Assembly: GCA_018240325.1 (NCBI GenBank)
Contig: JAFEFZ010000021.1
Span: forward strand, 1 to 40,300
Origin: Pseudomonadota bacterium
GTDB lineage: Bacteria; Pseudomonadota; Gammaproteobacteria; Burkholderiales; Burkholderiaceae_C
DNA: 40,300 nt
Direction of reading: 5' to 3'
A model generated the notes under the pieces. It was not told the DNA's origin, ran no database searches, and saw only the letters and a list, made by a program, of their open reading frames with translations. Position numbers and translations under genes: made by a program. Positions within the stretch are counted from its first letter, which is position 1, and each line of letters begins with the position of its first letter. This document shows, one piece after another, positions 1-8,895 of this stretch.

Positions 1-560
1 AGGCAGTGCTCGCACAGGCGCGGCAGGTACATCATGAAGGTGCTCTCGAACTGCCCGTAGATGTCCTTCTGCACCTCGTCGAAGTTCTTGTCCTTCGAGC
101 GTTTGGCGAACTCGCCGCCGAGGATCTCCTCCCAGTTCGGGCCCCACTGGATCTTGTCCATGCGCAGCCCGGTGATCAGGCTGCGCGGCCGCGCGGTGGG
201 CGCGTGGTGCATCTCGGGCGCCGAGTGCAGGTGGTCGTAGTCGAAGGTGAAGGGCTCGTAGTAGTCGTCGATCTGCGGCAGGTTCGGGTTGGCGAAGATC
301 TTCAGCAGCAGCTGCCACTTGCCGCCCTGGCGCGGCACGATCGAGCCGTCGGACCTGCGCACCCAGCCGCCGTTCCACTTGTCCTGGTTCTCCCATTCCT
401 TCGGGTAGCCGATGCCGGGCTTGGTCTCGACGTTGTTGAACCACGCGTACTCGACGCCCGGGCGGCTGGTCCACACGTTCTTGCAGGTCACGCTGCAGGT
501 GTGGCAGCCGATGCACTTGTCGAGGTTCAGCACCATGCCGATCTGTGCGCGTACTTTCAT
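1..560 (-). CDS. narH: Respiratory nitrate reductase beta subunit NarH (partial, C-terminus outside window)
   Basis: This is the Fe-S electron-transfer subunit of the membrane-bound, cytoplasm-facing quinol:nitrate oxidoreductase. It carries electrons from the NarI haems to NarG. The visible part is the N-terminal 186 residues. It begins MKVRAQIGMVLNLDKC and has the first ferredoxin-type cluster motif with Cys16, Cys19, Cys22 and Cys26. The later text (KNVWTSRPGVEYAWFNN, then GYPKEWENQDKWNGGW) is characteristic of NarH. The ATG at 560 lies 31 nt after the narG stop, so the two genes are co-transcribed. The C-terminal Cys clusters, and presumably narJ and narI, lie beyond position 1. The identification is secure; only completeness is unknown. 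Confidence 0.97.
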   Translation of the reverse strand, partial: MKVRAQIGMVLNLDKCIGCHTCSVTCKNVWTSRPGVEYAWFNNVETKPGIGYPKEWENQDKWNGGWVRRSDGSIVPRQGGKWQLLLKIFANPNLPQIDDYYEPFTFDYDHLHSAPEMHHAPTARPRSLITGLRMDKIQWGPNWEEILGGEFAKRSKDKNFDEVQKDIYGQFESTFMMYLPRLCEHC

Positions 561-591
561 TGCGGTTGCTCCTGGCTGATCGGTCGCGGGT

Positions 592-3500
592 TCAGGGGTT
601 CTCGCCCTGGCTCTGGTAGGCGCGGGCGAGGTAGTCGTCGCGCGGCGTGTCGAGCCAGTCGACCTTGTGCATCTTGCGCACGATCACGAACTCGTCGCGG
701 TTGGTGCCGATGGTCCCGTAGTAGTTGAAGCCGTAGCTCAGCTGGGCATAGCCGCCGATCATGTGCGTGGGCTTGAGCACCACGCGCGTCACCGAGTTGT
801 GGATGCCGCCGCGCGTGCCGGTGATCTCGCTGCCGGGCGCGTTGATGATCTTCTCCTGCGCGTGGTACATCATCGTCATCCCGGGCTTCACGCGCTGGCT
901 GACCACCGCGCGCGCGCTGATCGCGCCGTTGAGGTTGAACAGCTCCACCCAGTCGTTGTCCTCGATGCCGGCGGCCTTGGCGTCGGTCTCGCTGATCCAG
1001 ATCACCGGCCCGCCGCGGTTGAGCGTCAACATCAGCAGGTTGTCGCTGTAGGTGCTGTGGATGCCCCACTTCTGGTGCGGCGTGATGAAGTTCAGCACCA
1101 CCTCCTTGTGGCCGTTGGACTTCACGCCGAGCATCGCCTTCGTAGCCTTCAGGTCCGCCGGCGGGCGGTAGCTCGAGAAGCCCTCGCCGAAGGCGATCAT
1201 CCATTCGTGGTCCTGGTAGAACTGCTGGCGCCCCGACAGCGTGCGCCAGGGGATCAGCTCGTGCACGTTGGTGTAGCCGGCGTTGTACGACACGGTCTCG
1301 CTCTCGATGCCGCTCCAGGTGGGCGAGCTGATGATCTTGCGCGGCTGCGCCTGGATGTCGCGGAAGCGGATCTTCTCGTCCTCGCGATGCAGCGCCAGGT
1401 GCACGTGCTCGCGGCCGGTGGCCTTGCCCAGCGCCTCCCAGGCCTTGACCGCGACATGGCCGTTGGTCTCGGGCGCGAGCTGCAGGACCACCTCGCAGGC
1501 GTCGATGTCGGTCACGATGCGCGGCATGCCCTGGGTGGCGCCGGGCTCGGTGGTGATGCCGTTGAGCTGGCCGAGCTGCGTGACCTCGGTCTGGGTGTTC
1601 CAGGCGATGCCCTTGCCGCCGTTGCCGATGCGGTTCATCAGCGGCCCGAGCGCAGTGAAGCGCTTGAAGGTGTTCGGGTAGTCGCGCTCGAGCACCGCGA
1701 TCTGCGGCGCGGTCTTGCCCGGGATCAGTTCGCACTCGCCCTTCTTCCATTCCTTCACGTCCACCGCTTGCGCCAGCTCGGCCGGGGTGTCGTGCATCAG
1801 CGGCGTCAGCACCACTTCCTTCTCGACGCCGAGGTGGCCCACGCAGACTTCGCTGAAGGCCTCGGCGAAGCCCTTGTAGATCTCCCAGTCGGAACGGCTC
1901 TGCCACACCGGGTCGACTGCCGTGCTCAACGGGTGGATGAACGGGTGCATGTCGCTGGTGTTGAGGTCGTTCTTCTCGTACCAGCTGGCGGTGGGCAGCA
2001 CGATGTCGCTGTACAGGCAGGTGGTGCTCATGCGGAAGTCGAGCGTGACCAGCAGGTCGAGCTTGCCTTCGGGCGCCTGGTCGTGCCACTTGACTTCGGC
2101 CGGCTTCTCGTCGCCCGGGCCCAGGCCCTTGCCCTGCACGCCGTTGGTCGTGCCCAGCAGGTGCTTGCAGAAGTACTCGTGGCCCTTGCCCGAGCTGCCC
2201 AGCAGGTTGCTGCGCCACACGAACAGGTTGCGCGGCCAGTTCTGCGGCGCGTCGGGATCCTCGCAGCTCATCTGCAGCGTGCCGTCCTTCAGGCCGCGCA
2301 CCACGTAGTCCTTCGGGTCGAGCCCGGCGGCGGTCGCGTCCTTGACCACCTGCAGCGGGTTGGTCTTGAGCTGCGGCGCGCTCGGCAGCCAGCCCATGCG
2401 CTCGGCGCGCACGTTGTAGTCGATCATGTGGCCGCCGAAGCGCGCCTTGTCGGCCAGCGGCGAGGCGATCTCCTCCATGCGCAGCTGCTCGTAGCGCCAC
2501 TGGTCGGTGTGCGCATAGAAGAAGCTGGTGGAGTTCTGCTGGCGCGGCGGGCGGATCCAGTCGAGCGCGAAGGTCAGCGCGGTCCAGCCGGTCTGCGGGC
2601 GCAGCTTCTCCTGGCCCACGTAGTGCGACCAGCCGCCGCCGCTCTTGCCGATGCAGCCGCACAGCATCAGCAGGTTGATCACCCCGCGATAGTTCATGTC
2701 GCAGTGGTACCAGTGGTTCATGCCGGCGCCGATGATCACCATCGACCGGCCCTCGGTCTTCTCGGCGTTGTCGGCGAACTGGCGCGCGACGGTGATCACC
2801 TGCTCGCGCGGCACGCCGGTGATGCGCTCCTGCCAGGCCGGGGTGTACGGCGCATCGTCGTCGTAGCCGCGCGCGCCCGAACCCAGCCCGCGGTCGATGC
2901 CGAACTGCGCCGCCTGCAGGTCGAACACGGTCGCGACCCAGGCGTCGCGCGCCTGGCCGTCCTCGCCCAGGCGCAGCCGCACCGCCGGCACCTTCGCGCG
3001 CACCACCGGGCCCTGCTGCTCGCTGGCGGTGAAGTGCGGGTTCGCGACGCCGCCGAAATAGGGCAGCCCGACCTCGACCACTTCGTGTGCCTGCTGCGCG
3101 TCGTCCAGCACCGACAGCTTCAGCTTGACCGCCTCGCCGTGGCGCGCCTCCTTGTCCTCGAGGTTCCACTTGCCGGCGTCGCCGCGGCCCTCGGGGCCCC
3201 AGCGGAAGCCGATCGAGCCGTGCGGCAGCACCGCGCGGCCGTTGGCGTCGAAGGCCACCGTCTTCCACTCGGGGTTGTTGTCCTGGCCGAGCTTGCCGTT
3301 GAAGTCGCCCGCACGCAGGTAGCGGTCGGGCACCCGCGTCGTGCTGCCGCCGGGCAGGGTGTGCTCGCGCAGCATCACCAGCAGCGGCAGGTCGGTGTAG
3401 CGGCGCGCATAGTCGTCGAAGTACGGCGCGCGCCGGTCGAAGTAGAACTCCTTCATCACGACGTGGCCCATCGCCATCGCCAGTGCGGCGTCGGTGCCCT

Positions 3501-4398
3501 GCTTCGGGTGCAGCCACAGGTCGCCCAGCTTGGCGACCTCGGAGTAGTCGGGGCTGATCGACACGATCTTGGTGCCCTTGTAGCGCACCTCGGTGAAGAA
3601 GTGCGCATCGGGCGTGCGCGTCTGCGGCACGTTGCTGCCCCAGGCGATGATGTAGTTGCTGTTGTACCAGTCGGCGCTCTCGGGCACGTCGGTCTGCTCG
3701 CCCCAGACCTGCGGGCTCGACGGCGGCAGGTCGCAGTACCAGTCGTAGAAGCTCATGCACACGCCGCCGATCAGGCTCAGGTAGCGCGCGCCCGCCGCGT
3801 AGCTGATCATGCTCATCGCCGGGATCGGCGAGAAGCCGATCACGCGGTCGGGCCCGTGGGTCTTGATCGTGTAGACGTTGGCGGCGGCGATCAGCCGGTT
3901 GACCTCGTCCCAGCTGGAGCGCACGAAGCCGCCCATGCCGCGCACCTTCTGCCAGTCGCGCCGCGCCTCGGGGTTCTCCACCAGGCTCGCCCAGGCGTCG
4001 ACCGGATCCTTGTGCGCCGCCAGCGCCGCGCGCCAGCGCTCGAGCAGCCGGCCGCGCACCATCGGGTACTTCAGCCGGTTGGCGCTGTACAGGTACCAGC
4101 TGTAGCTGGCGCCGCGCGCGCAGCCGCGCGGCTCGTGGTTGGGCATGTCCCAGCGGGTGCGCGGGTAGTCGGTCTGCTGCGTCTCCCAGGTGACGATGCC
4201 GCCCTTCACGTAGATCTTCCAGCTGCACGAGCCGGTGCAGTTGACGCCGTGCGTCGAGCGCACGATCTTGTCGTGCGCCCAGCGGTTGCGGTACGCGTCC
4301 TCCCAGGTGCGGTCTTCGCCGGTTGTCCGGCCGTGGCCGCCCGCGAAGGGCTCCTTGGGCAGCTTGAAGTAGACCAGGCGGTCGAGGAAGTGGCTCAT
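592..4398 (-). CDS. narG: Respiratory nitrate reductase alpha subunit NarG
   Basis: This is the molybdenum bis-MGD catalytic subunit of membrane-bound nitrate reductase, which reduces nitrate to nitrite on the cytoplasmic side. It has 1268 residues, close to the 1247 of E. coli NarG. His50, Cys54, Cys58 and Cys93 match the E. coli FS0 ligands with an offset of one. Asp223 in FYDWYCD corresponds to the Mo-ligating aspartate. The segment from YNSNYIIAWGSN onward is typical of NarG. There is no Tat signal, as expected for a cytoplasmic NarG. An SD-like TGAGGA lies just upstream of the ATG at 4398. The gene sits between a narK paralogue (51-nt spacer containing a tandem repeat) and narH. The family and role are certain. 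Confidence 0.98.
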   Translation of the reverse strand: MSHFLDRLVYFKLPKEPFAGGHGRTTGEDRTWEDAYRNRWAHDKIVRSTHGVNCTGSCSWKIYVKGGIVTWETQQTDYPRTRWDMPNHEPRGCARGASYSWYLYSANRLKYPMVRGRLLERWRAALAAHKDPVDAWASLVENPEARRDWQKVRGMGGFVRSSWDEVNRLIAAANVYTIKTHGPDRVIGFSPIPAMSMISYAAGARYLSLIGGVCMSFYDWYCDLPPSSPQVWGEQTDVPESADWYNSNYIIAWGSNVPQTRTPDAHFFTEVRYKGTKIVSISPDYSEVAKLGDLWLHPKQGTDAALAMAMGHVVMKEFYFDRRAPYFDDYARRYTDLPLLVMLREHTLPGGSTTRVPDRYLRAGDFNGKLGQDNNPEWKTVAFDANGRAVLPHGSIGFRWGPEGRGDAGKWNLEDKEARHGEAVKLKLSVLDDAQQAHEVVEVGLPYFGGVANPHFTASEQQGPVVRAKVPAVRLRLGEDGQARDAWVATVFDLQAAQFGIDRGLGSGARGYDDDAPYTPAWQERITGVPREQVITVARQFADNAEKTEGRSMVIIGAGMNHWYHCDMNYRGVINLLMLCGCIGKSGGGWSHYVGQEKLRPQTGWTALTFALDWIRPPRQQNSTSFFYAHTDQWRYEQLRMEEIASPLADKARFGGHMIDYNVRAERMGWLPSAPQLKTNPLQVVKDATAAGLDPKDYVVRGLKDGTLQMSCEDPDAPQNWPRNLFVWRSNLLGSSGKGHEYFCKHLLGTTNGVQGKGLGPGDEKPAEVKWHDQAPEGKLDLLVTLDFRMSTTCLYSDIVLPTASWYEKNDLNTSDMHPFIHPLSTAVDPVWQSRSDWEIYKGFAEAFSEVCVGHLGVEKEVVLTPLMHDTPAELAQAVDVKEWKKGECELIPGKTAPQIAVLERDYPNTFKRFTALGPLMNRIGNGGKGIAWNTQTEVTQLGQLNGITTEPGATQGMPRIVTDIDACEVVLQLAPETNGHVAVKAWEALGKATGREHVHLALHREDEKIRFRDIQAQPRKIISSPTWSGIESETVSYNAGYTNVHELIPWRTLSGRQQFYQDHEWMIAFGEGFSSYRPPADLKATKAMLGVKSNGHKEVVLNFITPHQKWGIHSTYSDNLLMLTLNRGGPVIWISETDAKAAGIEDNDWVELFNLNGAISARAVVSQRVKPGMTMMYHAQEKIINAPGSEITGTRGGIHNSVTRVVLKPTHMIGGYAQLSYGFNYYGTIGTNRDEFVIVRKMHKVDWLDTPRDDYLARAYQSQGENP

Positions 4399-4414
4399 GT
4401 GCGAGTCCTCAGCA

Positions 4415-4450
4415 ACGAACGGAACGAACGCGACGAACGCGACGAACGGT
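4415..4450. repeat. Four tandem 9-bp units in the narK-narG spacer
   Basis: Four units of consensus ACGAACGSR lie head to tail: ACGAACGGA, ACGAACGCG, ACGAACGCG and ACGAACGGT. They fill most of the 51-nt spacer between the upstream narK stop codon and the narG ribosome-binding site. The last base of the array is the first base of the stop codon complement. In the transcript they read as repeated CGTTCGT. Copy number could vary by slippage and change the spacing before the narG SD without touching any reading frame. Confidence 0.85.
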
Positions 4451-5826
4451 CAGCACGGCAGCGGCGCGAAGCGGCGGGCGAACCACCACCAGGTGACGGC
4501 CAGGCAGACCAGGTAGAAAACGGCGAAAGCCTGCAGCGCGGCGTCGGGGCCGCCGGTCAAGGTGATCGAGGTGCCCCAGGCCTTGGGCACGAAGAAGCCG
4601 CCATACGCGCCGATCGCGCCGGCAAAGCCGAGCGCGGCAGCGCCTTCGCGGTTGCCGTCGCTTGCCGCGCGCGCGCGCGCGGCCGGCAGCGGGCCGGCGG
4701 CGCGCTGGCGCGCGCCGATGTAGGCGATCGGGATCATGCGCAGGCTGCTGCCGGTGCCGATGCCCGCGGCCGCGAACAGCAGGCCGAAGGCGCCGGCAGC
4801 GCCCGGCCAGCTGCCGGCAGAGCCGGCGCGCGGCAGGCTGGCGAGCAGCCCGGCCACGCCGATGATCAGCGCGGCAAAGGTCCACAGCGTGACGCGCGCG
4901 CCGCCGCGGCGGTCGGCGAGCCAGCCGCCCAGCGGGCGCAGCAACCCGGCGGCCAGCGGCCCGATCCAGGCGATCTGCAGCACCGCCGCCGACGGGAACA
5001 GCGTGGCCGCCAGCAGCGGCGCGCCGGCCGACAGCCCGATCACGCTGCCGAAGGTGCCCAGGTACAGCAGACACAGCAGCCAGGTATGGCGGCGGCGGAA
5101 GATCAGCGCCTGCTCGGCGAAGCTGCCGCGCTGGTCGGCCAGATCGTCCATGCCGAACCAGCAGCCCAGCGCGGCCAGCGCGATGAACGGCACCCAGACG
5201 AAGCCGGCGTTCTGCAGCCAGATCGGCTGGCCCGATGCGCCGGTCTGCGGCGCGCCGCCGATCGCGCCGAACAGGCCCACGCCGACCACCGCCGGCACCA
5301 CCAGCTGCGCCAGCGCAACGCCGAGATTGCCCAGGCCCGCGTTCAGCCCGAGCGCGGAGCCCTTGCGCGGCACCGGATAGAAGAAGCTGACGTGCGCCAT
5401 CGAGCTGGCGAAGTTGCCGCCGCCCAGCCCGCACAGCATCGCCAGCGCGACCATCCACTCGTAGGGCGTGTCGGGCTGCTGCACCGCGAAGCCGATGCCC
5501 AGCGCCGGCAGCAGCAGGCTGGCGGTGGCGAGCGTGTTGAAGCGCCGGCCGCCGAAGGCCGCCACCGCGAACGCGTAGACGATGCGCAGCGTCGCGCCGC
5601 TCAGCGCCGGCAGCGCGGCCAGCCAGAACAGCTGGTTCGACGAATAGCGGAAGCCCGCCGCCGGCAGCTCGACCACCACCGCCGACCACACCATCCACAC
5701 CGCGAAGGCCAGCACCAGCGCCGGCACCGACACCCACAGGTTGCGCCGGGCGATGCGTGCGCCCTGGTCGCGCCAGTACCCCGGGTCGTCGGGGTTCCAG
5801 CCGTGGATCAGCTGCATGGCGGTCAT
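4450..5826 (-). CDS. NarK-family nitrate/nitrite transporter (third narK paralogue, 12-TM type)
   Basis: This is a major facilitator protein of the nitrate/nitrite porter family, 458 residues, close to E. coli NarK (463). It shows the NarK2-type hallmarks RNLWVSVPAL, GGGNFASSMAHVSFF and LGLNAGLGNLG. The conserved substrate-binding arginines lie in SGATLRI and GLLRPLGGWL. Compared with the adjacent 550-residue paralogue it lacks an insertion of about 75 residues in the central loop. It may act in nitrate/nitrite exchange or as a second importer; transport mode cannot be read from sequence. It lies 22 nt after the upstream narK2 stop, inside the nar operon. The start is ambiguous: ATG at 5826 or the in-frame ATG at 5817, with only a weak SD for either. 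A (CG)8 run at 4666-4681 encodes an Ala/Arg-rich loop. Confidence 0.92.
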   Translation of the reverse strand: MTAMQLIHGWNPDDPGYWRDQGARIARRNLWVSVPALVLAFAVWMVWSAVVVELPAAGFRYSSNQLFWLAALPALSGATLRIVYAFAVAAFGGRRFNTLATASLLLPALGIGFAVQQPDTPYEWMVALAMLCGLGGGNFASSMAHVSFFYPVPRKGSALGLNAGLGNLGVALAQLVVPAVVGVGLFGAIGGAPQTGASGQPIWLQNAGFVWVPFIALAALGCWFGMDDLADQRGSFAEQALIFRRRHTWLLCLLYLGTFGSVIGLSAGAPLLAATLFPSAAVLQIAWIGPLAAGLLRPLGGWLADRRGGARVTLWTFAALIIGVAGLLASLPRAGSAGSWPGAAGAFGLLFAAAGIGTGSSLRMIPIAYIGARQRAAGPLPAARARAASDGNREGAAALGFAGAIGAYGGFFVPKAWGTSITLTGGPDAALQAFAVFYLVCLAVTWWWFARRFAPLPC

Positions 5827-5848
5827 GGCGGCTCGGGAGCGGGTCTCC

Positions 5849-7501
5849 TCAGGGGTTCTTCACGTAGGCGCCGCGGCGCAGGTAGAACCACCAGTTCAGC
5901 ACCAGGCAGGCGGCGTAGAACACCGCGAAGCCGTACATCGCGCGCTCGGGTGTGCCGGCCTTGATCTGCTCGCCGATCACGATCGGCGCGACGAAGGCAC
6001 CGTAGGCGGCGACCGCCGAAGTCCAGCCCAGCACCGGCCCGGCCTGGGTACGGTCGAAGATCACGCCGATGGTGCGGAAGGTCGAGCCGTTGCCGATGCC
6101 GCTGGCGGCGAACAGCAGCAGGAACAGTCCGAGGAAAGCCGGGAAATACGCCTCGGGCGTGGCCGACGCATAGGCCAGCTTCATCACGTAGCCGACCGCG
6201 ATCGAGGCGCCCACCATCACCACCGAGATCACCTGGGTGACGATCGAGCCGCCCCACTTGTCGGAGATCCAGCCGCCGATCGGCCGCACCGCGGCGCCGA
6301 CGAAGGGCCCGATCCACGCATAGGCCAGGATCGGCAGCGCGTTCGGGTTGTGCTTCGTGTGCGTCATCACGCCGGCGGCGTCGGGCACGTGGATCACGTC
6401 GAAGATCACCTTCATCGCCAGCGGCAGCGCCATCGAGAAGCCGATGAAGGAGCCGAAGGTGACGATGTACAGCGCCGTCAGGCTCCAGGTGTGCTTGTCC
6501 TTGAAGATCGCGTACTGCTTGGTGACCGCCTCCTTCATCGGCCCGAAGGCGGCGAGCTTCATGATGGTGAGCGCCAGGATGATGTCCAGCGGGATCGACA
6601 CCCACATGCTGATCAGGCCGACGCCGGTGGGCGGCGGCAGGTACAGCCACAGCCCCAGGATCGCCGGGATGAAGGCGAGGGTGTACAGCCACGTGACCTT
6701 GACGAAGGCGACGATCGGCGAGCCGGTGTCGGGCGACACCGTCTTCAGGTTGTTCATGCCGAACCAGCACAGGATCGACAGCGGCACCAGCGAGAACACC
6801 CAGGTGAAGCCGGCGTTCTGGATCCAGGTCGGCGTGCCGGCGGCGATCTTGCCGAAGATCCAGCCGCTTTCCTTGATCAGCGTCTCGGGCGCGCCGCCGA
6901 TCGCGCCCAGCAGCGGCACCGTCATCACGAGCGGAATGACGATCTGCATCGTCGTCACGCCGAAGTTGCCCAGGCCCGCGTTCAGCCCGAGCGCGGTGCC
7001 CTGCAGCCGCTTCGGGAAGAAGGTGCTGATGTTGGACATCGACGACGCGAAGTTGCCGCCGCCGACGCCGCACCACAGCGCCATCAGCTGGAAGCTCCAC
7101 AGCGGCCACTCGGGGTGCTGCAGCACGATGCCGGTGCCGATCGCCGGCGCGAGCAGCATCGAGGTCGTCAGGAAGATCGTGTTGCGCCCGCCGGCCAGCC
7201 GGATGAAGAACGACGACGGGATGCGCATCGTCGCGCCGGCGATGCCGGCGATCGCCGTCAGCGTGAACAGCTGCTGCTGGCTGAACGGGAAGCCCAGGTT
7301 CAGCATCTGCACCGCGATGATCCCCCACATGCCCCACACCGCGAAGCCGCACAGCAGCGCCGGCACCGAGATCCACAGGTTGCGGTAGGCGATGCGCTTG
7401 CCGGTGCTGTCCCAGAACGCGTCGTCTTCGGGGCGCCAGTCGGCGATGTCGGCGCCGCTGCGGCGCTGCGGCGCGGCGGCGCCGGTGGTGGTGGTGCTCA
7501 T
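5849..7501 (-). CDS. narK2: NarK2-type nitrate/nitrite transporter with two extra predicted TM helices
   Basis: This is an MFS nitrate/nitrite porter of 550 residues. Motifs seen are YRNLWISVPALL (39-50), Arg93 in ATMRIP, GGGNFASSM (147-155), the nitrate signature GLNAGLGNFG (172-181) and Arg406 in AAVRPIGGWISDKWGG. A second signature-like segment, AYGAFVAPI, lies near residue 500. Between about residues 258 and 335 it carries an insertion absent from the neighbouring 458-residue paralogue. The insertion holds two hydrophobic stretches (about 269-288 and 299-319), so 14 TM helices are predicted instead of 12. NarK2-type proteins usually exchange nitrate for nitrite. GGAG lies 7 nt before the ATG. 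It is 25 nt downstream of narK1 and co-transcribed with it. Confidence 0.93.
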   Translation of the reverse strand: MSTTTTGAAAPQRRSGADIADWRPEDDAFWDSTGKRIAYRNLWISVPALLCGFAVWGMWGIIAVQMLNLGFPFSQQQLFTLTAIAGIAGATMRIPSSFFIRLAGGRNTIFLTTSMLLAPAIGTGIVLQHPEWPLWSFQLMALWCGVGGGNFASSMSNISTFFPKRLQGTALGLNAGLGNFGVTTMQIVIPLVMTVPLLGAIGGAPETLIKESGWIFGKIAAGTPTWIQNAGFTWVFSLVPLSILCWFGMNNLKTVSPDTGSPIVAFVKVTWLYTLAFIPAILGLWLYLPPPTGVGLISMWVSIPLDIILALTIMKLAAFGPMKEAVTKQYAIFKDKHTWSLTALYIVTFGSFIGFSMALPLAMKVIFDVIHVPDAAGVMTHTKHNPNALPILAYAWIGPFVGAAVRPIGGWISDKWGGSIVTQVISVVMVGASIAVGYVMKLAYASATPEAYFPAFLGLFLLLFAASGIGNGSTFRTIGVIFDRTQAGPVLGWTSAVAAYGAFVAPIVIGEQIKAGTPERAMYGFAVFYAACLVLNWWFYLRRGAYVKNP

Positions 7502-7526
7502 CGTGGATCTCCGGTGAATCGGGGCT

Positions 7527-8807
7527 TCAGCGCGCGTAGCTGCGCGCCAGCGGCGCGGCGGGCGCGTGCTCGCCCATGACCTCGGTCCTGCGCACCTCGG
7601 TCCAGTACATCCAGATCAGCGACACCCAGACCACGCCGTACATCAGCATGAAGGCGCTGGAGCGCACGCCGGTCAGGTCCATCAGCGCGCCGAACAGGAT
7701 CGGCAGGATGAAGCCGCCCAGGCCGCCGGCCAGGCCGACGATGCCGCTGATCGTGCCGATGTTGCCCGGGTAGTCGTCGGCGATGTACTTGAACACGCTC
7801 GCCTTGCCGAAGGCCCAGGCCACGCCCAGCACCGCCATCAGCACGGTGAACGCGTACACGTTCAGGCCGATGAAGAAGGTGCGCGGGCCGTTGACCGTCT
7901 GCACCGTGAACTCGGTCTGCGGGTAGCTCAGCAGGAACAGGCAGATCCAGCTGGCCCACATCACCCACCAGGTGACGCGGTGCGCGCCGTGCCTGTCGGA
8001 CAGCCAGCCGCCGATCGCGCGCAGCACGCCGCCGGGCAGGCTGAAGCAGGCGGCCAGCAGCGCGGCCACGCGGATGTCCAGCCCGTACTCGCCGACGTAG
8101 TACTGCACCATCCACAGGCTCAGCGCCACGTAGCCGCCGAACACGATGCTGTAGTACTGGCAGTACTTGAGCACGCGCGGATCCTTCAGCGCCTTGAGCT
8201 GGTCGGTGAACTTCGTGTTCGAAGGCACCAGGTGCGACGGGTCGCTGTGGCTGAACAGCCAGAACACGATCACCGTGCCGAGCATGATCGCCGCGTAGAC
8301 CTTCGGCACCATCGCCCAGCCGAAGGCCACGACCAGCGCCGGCGCGACGAACTTGTTGACCGCCGCGCCCGAGTTGCCGGCGCCGTACACGCCCATCGCG
8401 AAGCCCTGCCGGTTCTTGGGGAACCAGCGCGCGACGTAGGGCGTGCCCACCGAGAACGAGCCGCCGGCCAGGCCGACGAACAGCCCGATCACCAGGAAGT
8501 GCCAGTACTGCGTCGCATAGCCCATCAGCCAGATCGCCGGCACCGTGGCCGCCATCAGGATCGTCATCACGATGCGCCCGCCGTACTTGTCGGTCCAGAT
8601 GCCCAGCGGCACCCGGATCAGCGAGCCGGTGAGCACCGGCATCGCGGTCAGCAGCCCGAACTCGGTGGCGTTGAGATTCAGCGCCTTCTTGATCGGGATG
8701 CCGATCACACCGAACATCATCCAGATCATGAAACATACGGTGAAGCCCAGCGTGCTGACGATCAGCACCGACCAGGCCTTGCGCATGTCGTTCGAAGGGG
8801 TGTTCAT
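7527..8807 (-). CDS. narK1: NarK1-type nitrate transporter, first gene of the nar operon
   Basis: This is a 426-residue MFS nitrate porter of the NarK1 type, a group usually regarded as nitrate/proton symporters. Arg65 (GSLIRVPLG) and Arg263 (VLRAIGGWLSD) match the two substrate-binding arginines of the family. The nitrate-signature glycine motifs are GAGNSGAAV (142-150) and GLAGGLGGF. The reading frame is open further upstream, but MNTPSNDMRKAW at 8807 is the right start. It has a CGGAG ribosome-binding site about 8 nt before, and residues upstream are low-complexity Arg/Ala with no family similarity. It is promoter-proximal, about 120 nt downstream of the predicted transcription start. Confidence 0.93.
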   Translation of the reverse strand: MNTPSNDMRKAWSVLIVSTLGFTVCFMIWMMFGVIGIPIKKALNLNATEFGLLTAMPVLTGSLIRVPLGIWTDKYGGRIVMTILMAATVPAIWLMGYATQYWHFLVIGLFVGLAGGSFSVGTPYVARWFPKNRQGFAMGVYGAGNSGAAVNKFVAPALVVAFGWAMVPKVYAAIMLGTVIVFWLFSHSDPSHLVPSNTKFTDQLKALKDPRVLKYCQYYSIVFGGYVALSLWMVQYYVGEYGLDIRVAALLAACFSLPGGVLRAIGGWLSDRHGAHRVTWWVMWASWICLFLLSYPQTEFTVQTVNGPRTFFIGLNVYAFTVLMAVLGVAWAFGKASVFKYIADDYPGNIGTISGIVGLAGGLGGFILPILFGALMDLTGVRSSAFMLMYGVVWVSLIWMYWTEVRRTEVMGEHAPAAPLARSYAR

Positions 8808-8895
8808 GCCGGGGCTCCGCTGCACATCGGCATGACTGTGGCGTGCCCGGCGCGCGCCGGCCATTGCCCGGTGGAACGCTGCGCGCCGCGCCGGA

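Noticed and set aside
557-4228. Long minus-strand open frame overlapping narG
   Set aside because: It is a different frame of narG, with Arg/Ala-rich text and no family similarity; narG itself is unambiguous.
4415-4450. Short tandem repeats as a CRISPR array
   Set aside because: Units are 9 bp, contiguous and without spacers; no cas genes are nearby.
667-5964. 1765-codon plus-strand open frame antisense to narG and narK
   Set aside because: An artefact of very high GC; composition is Ala/Arg/His/Gln-rich with no domains.
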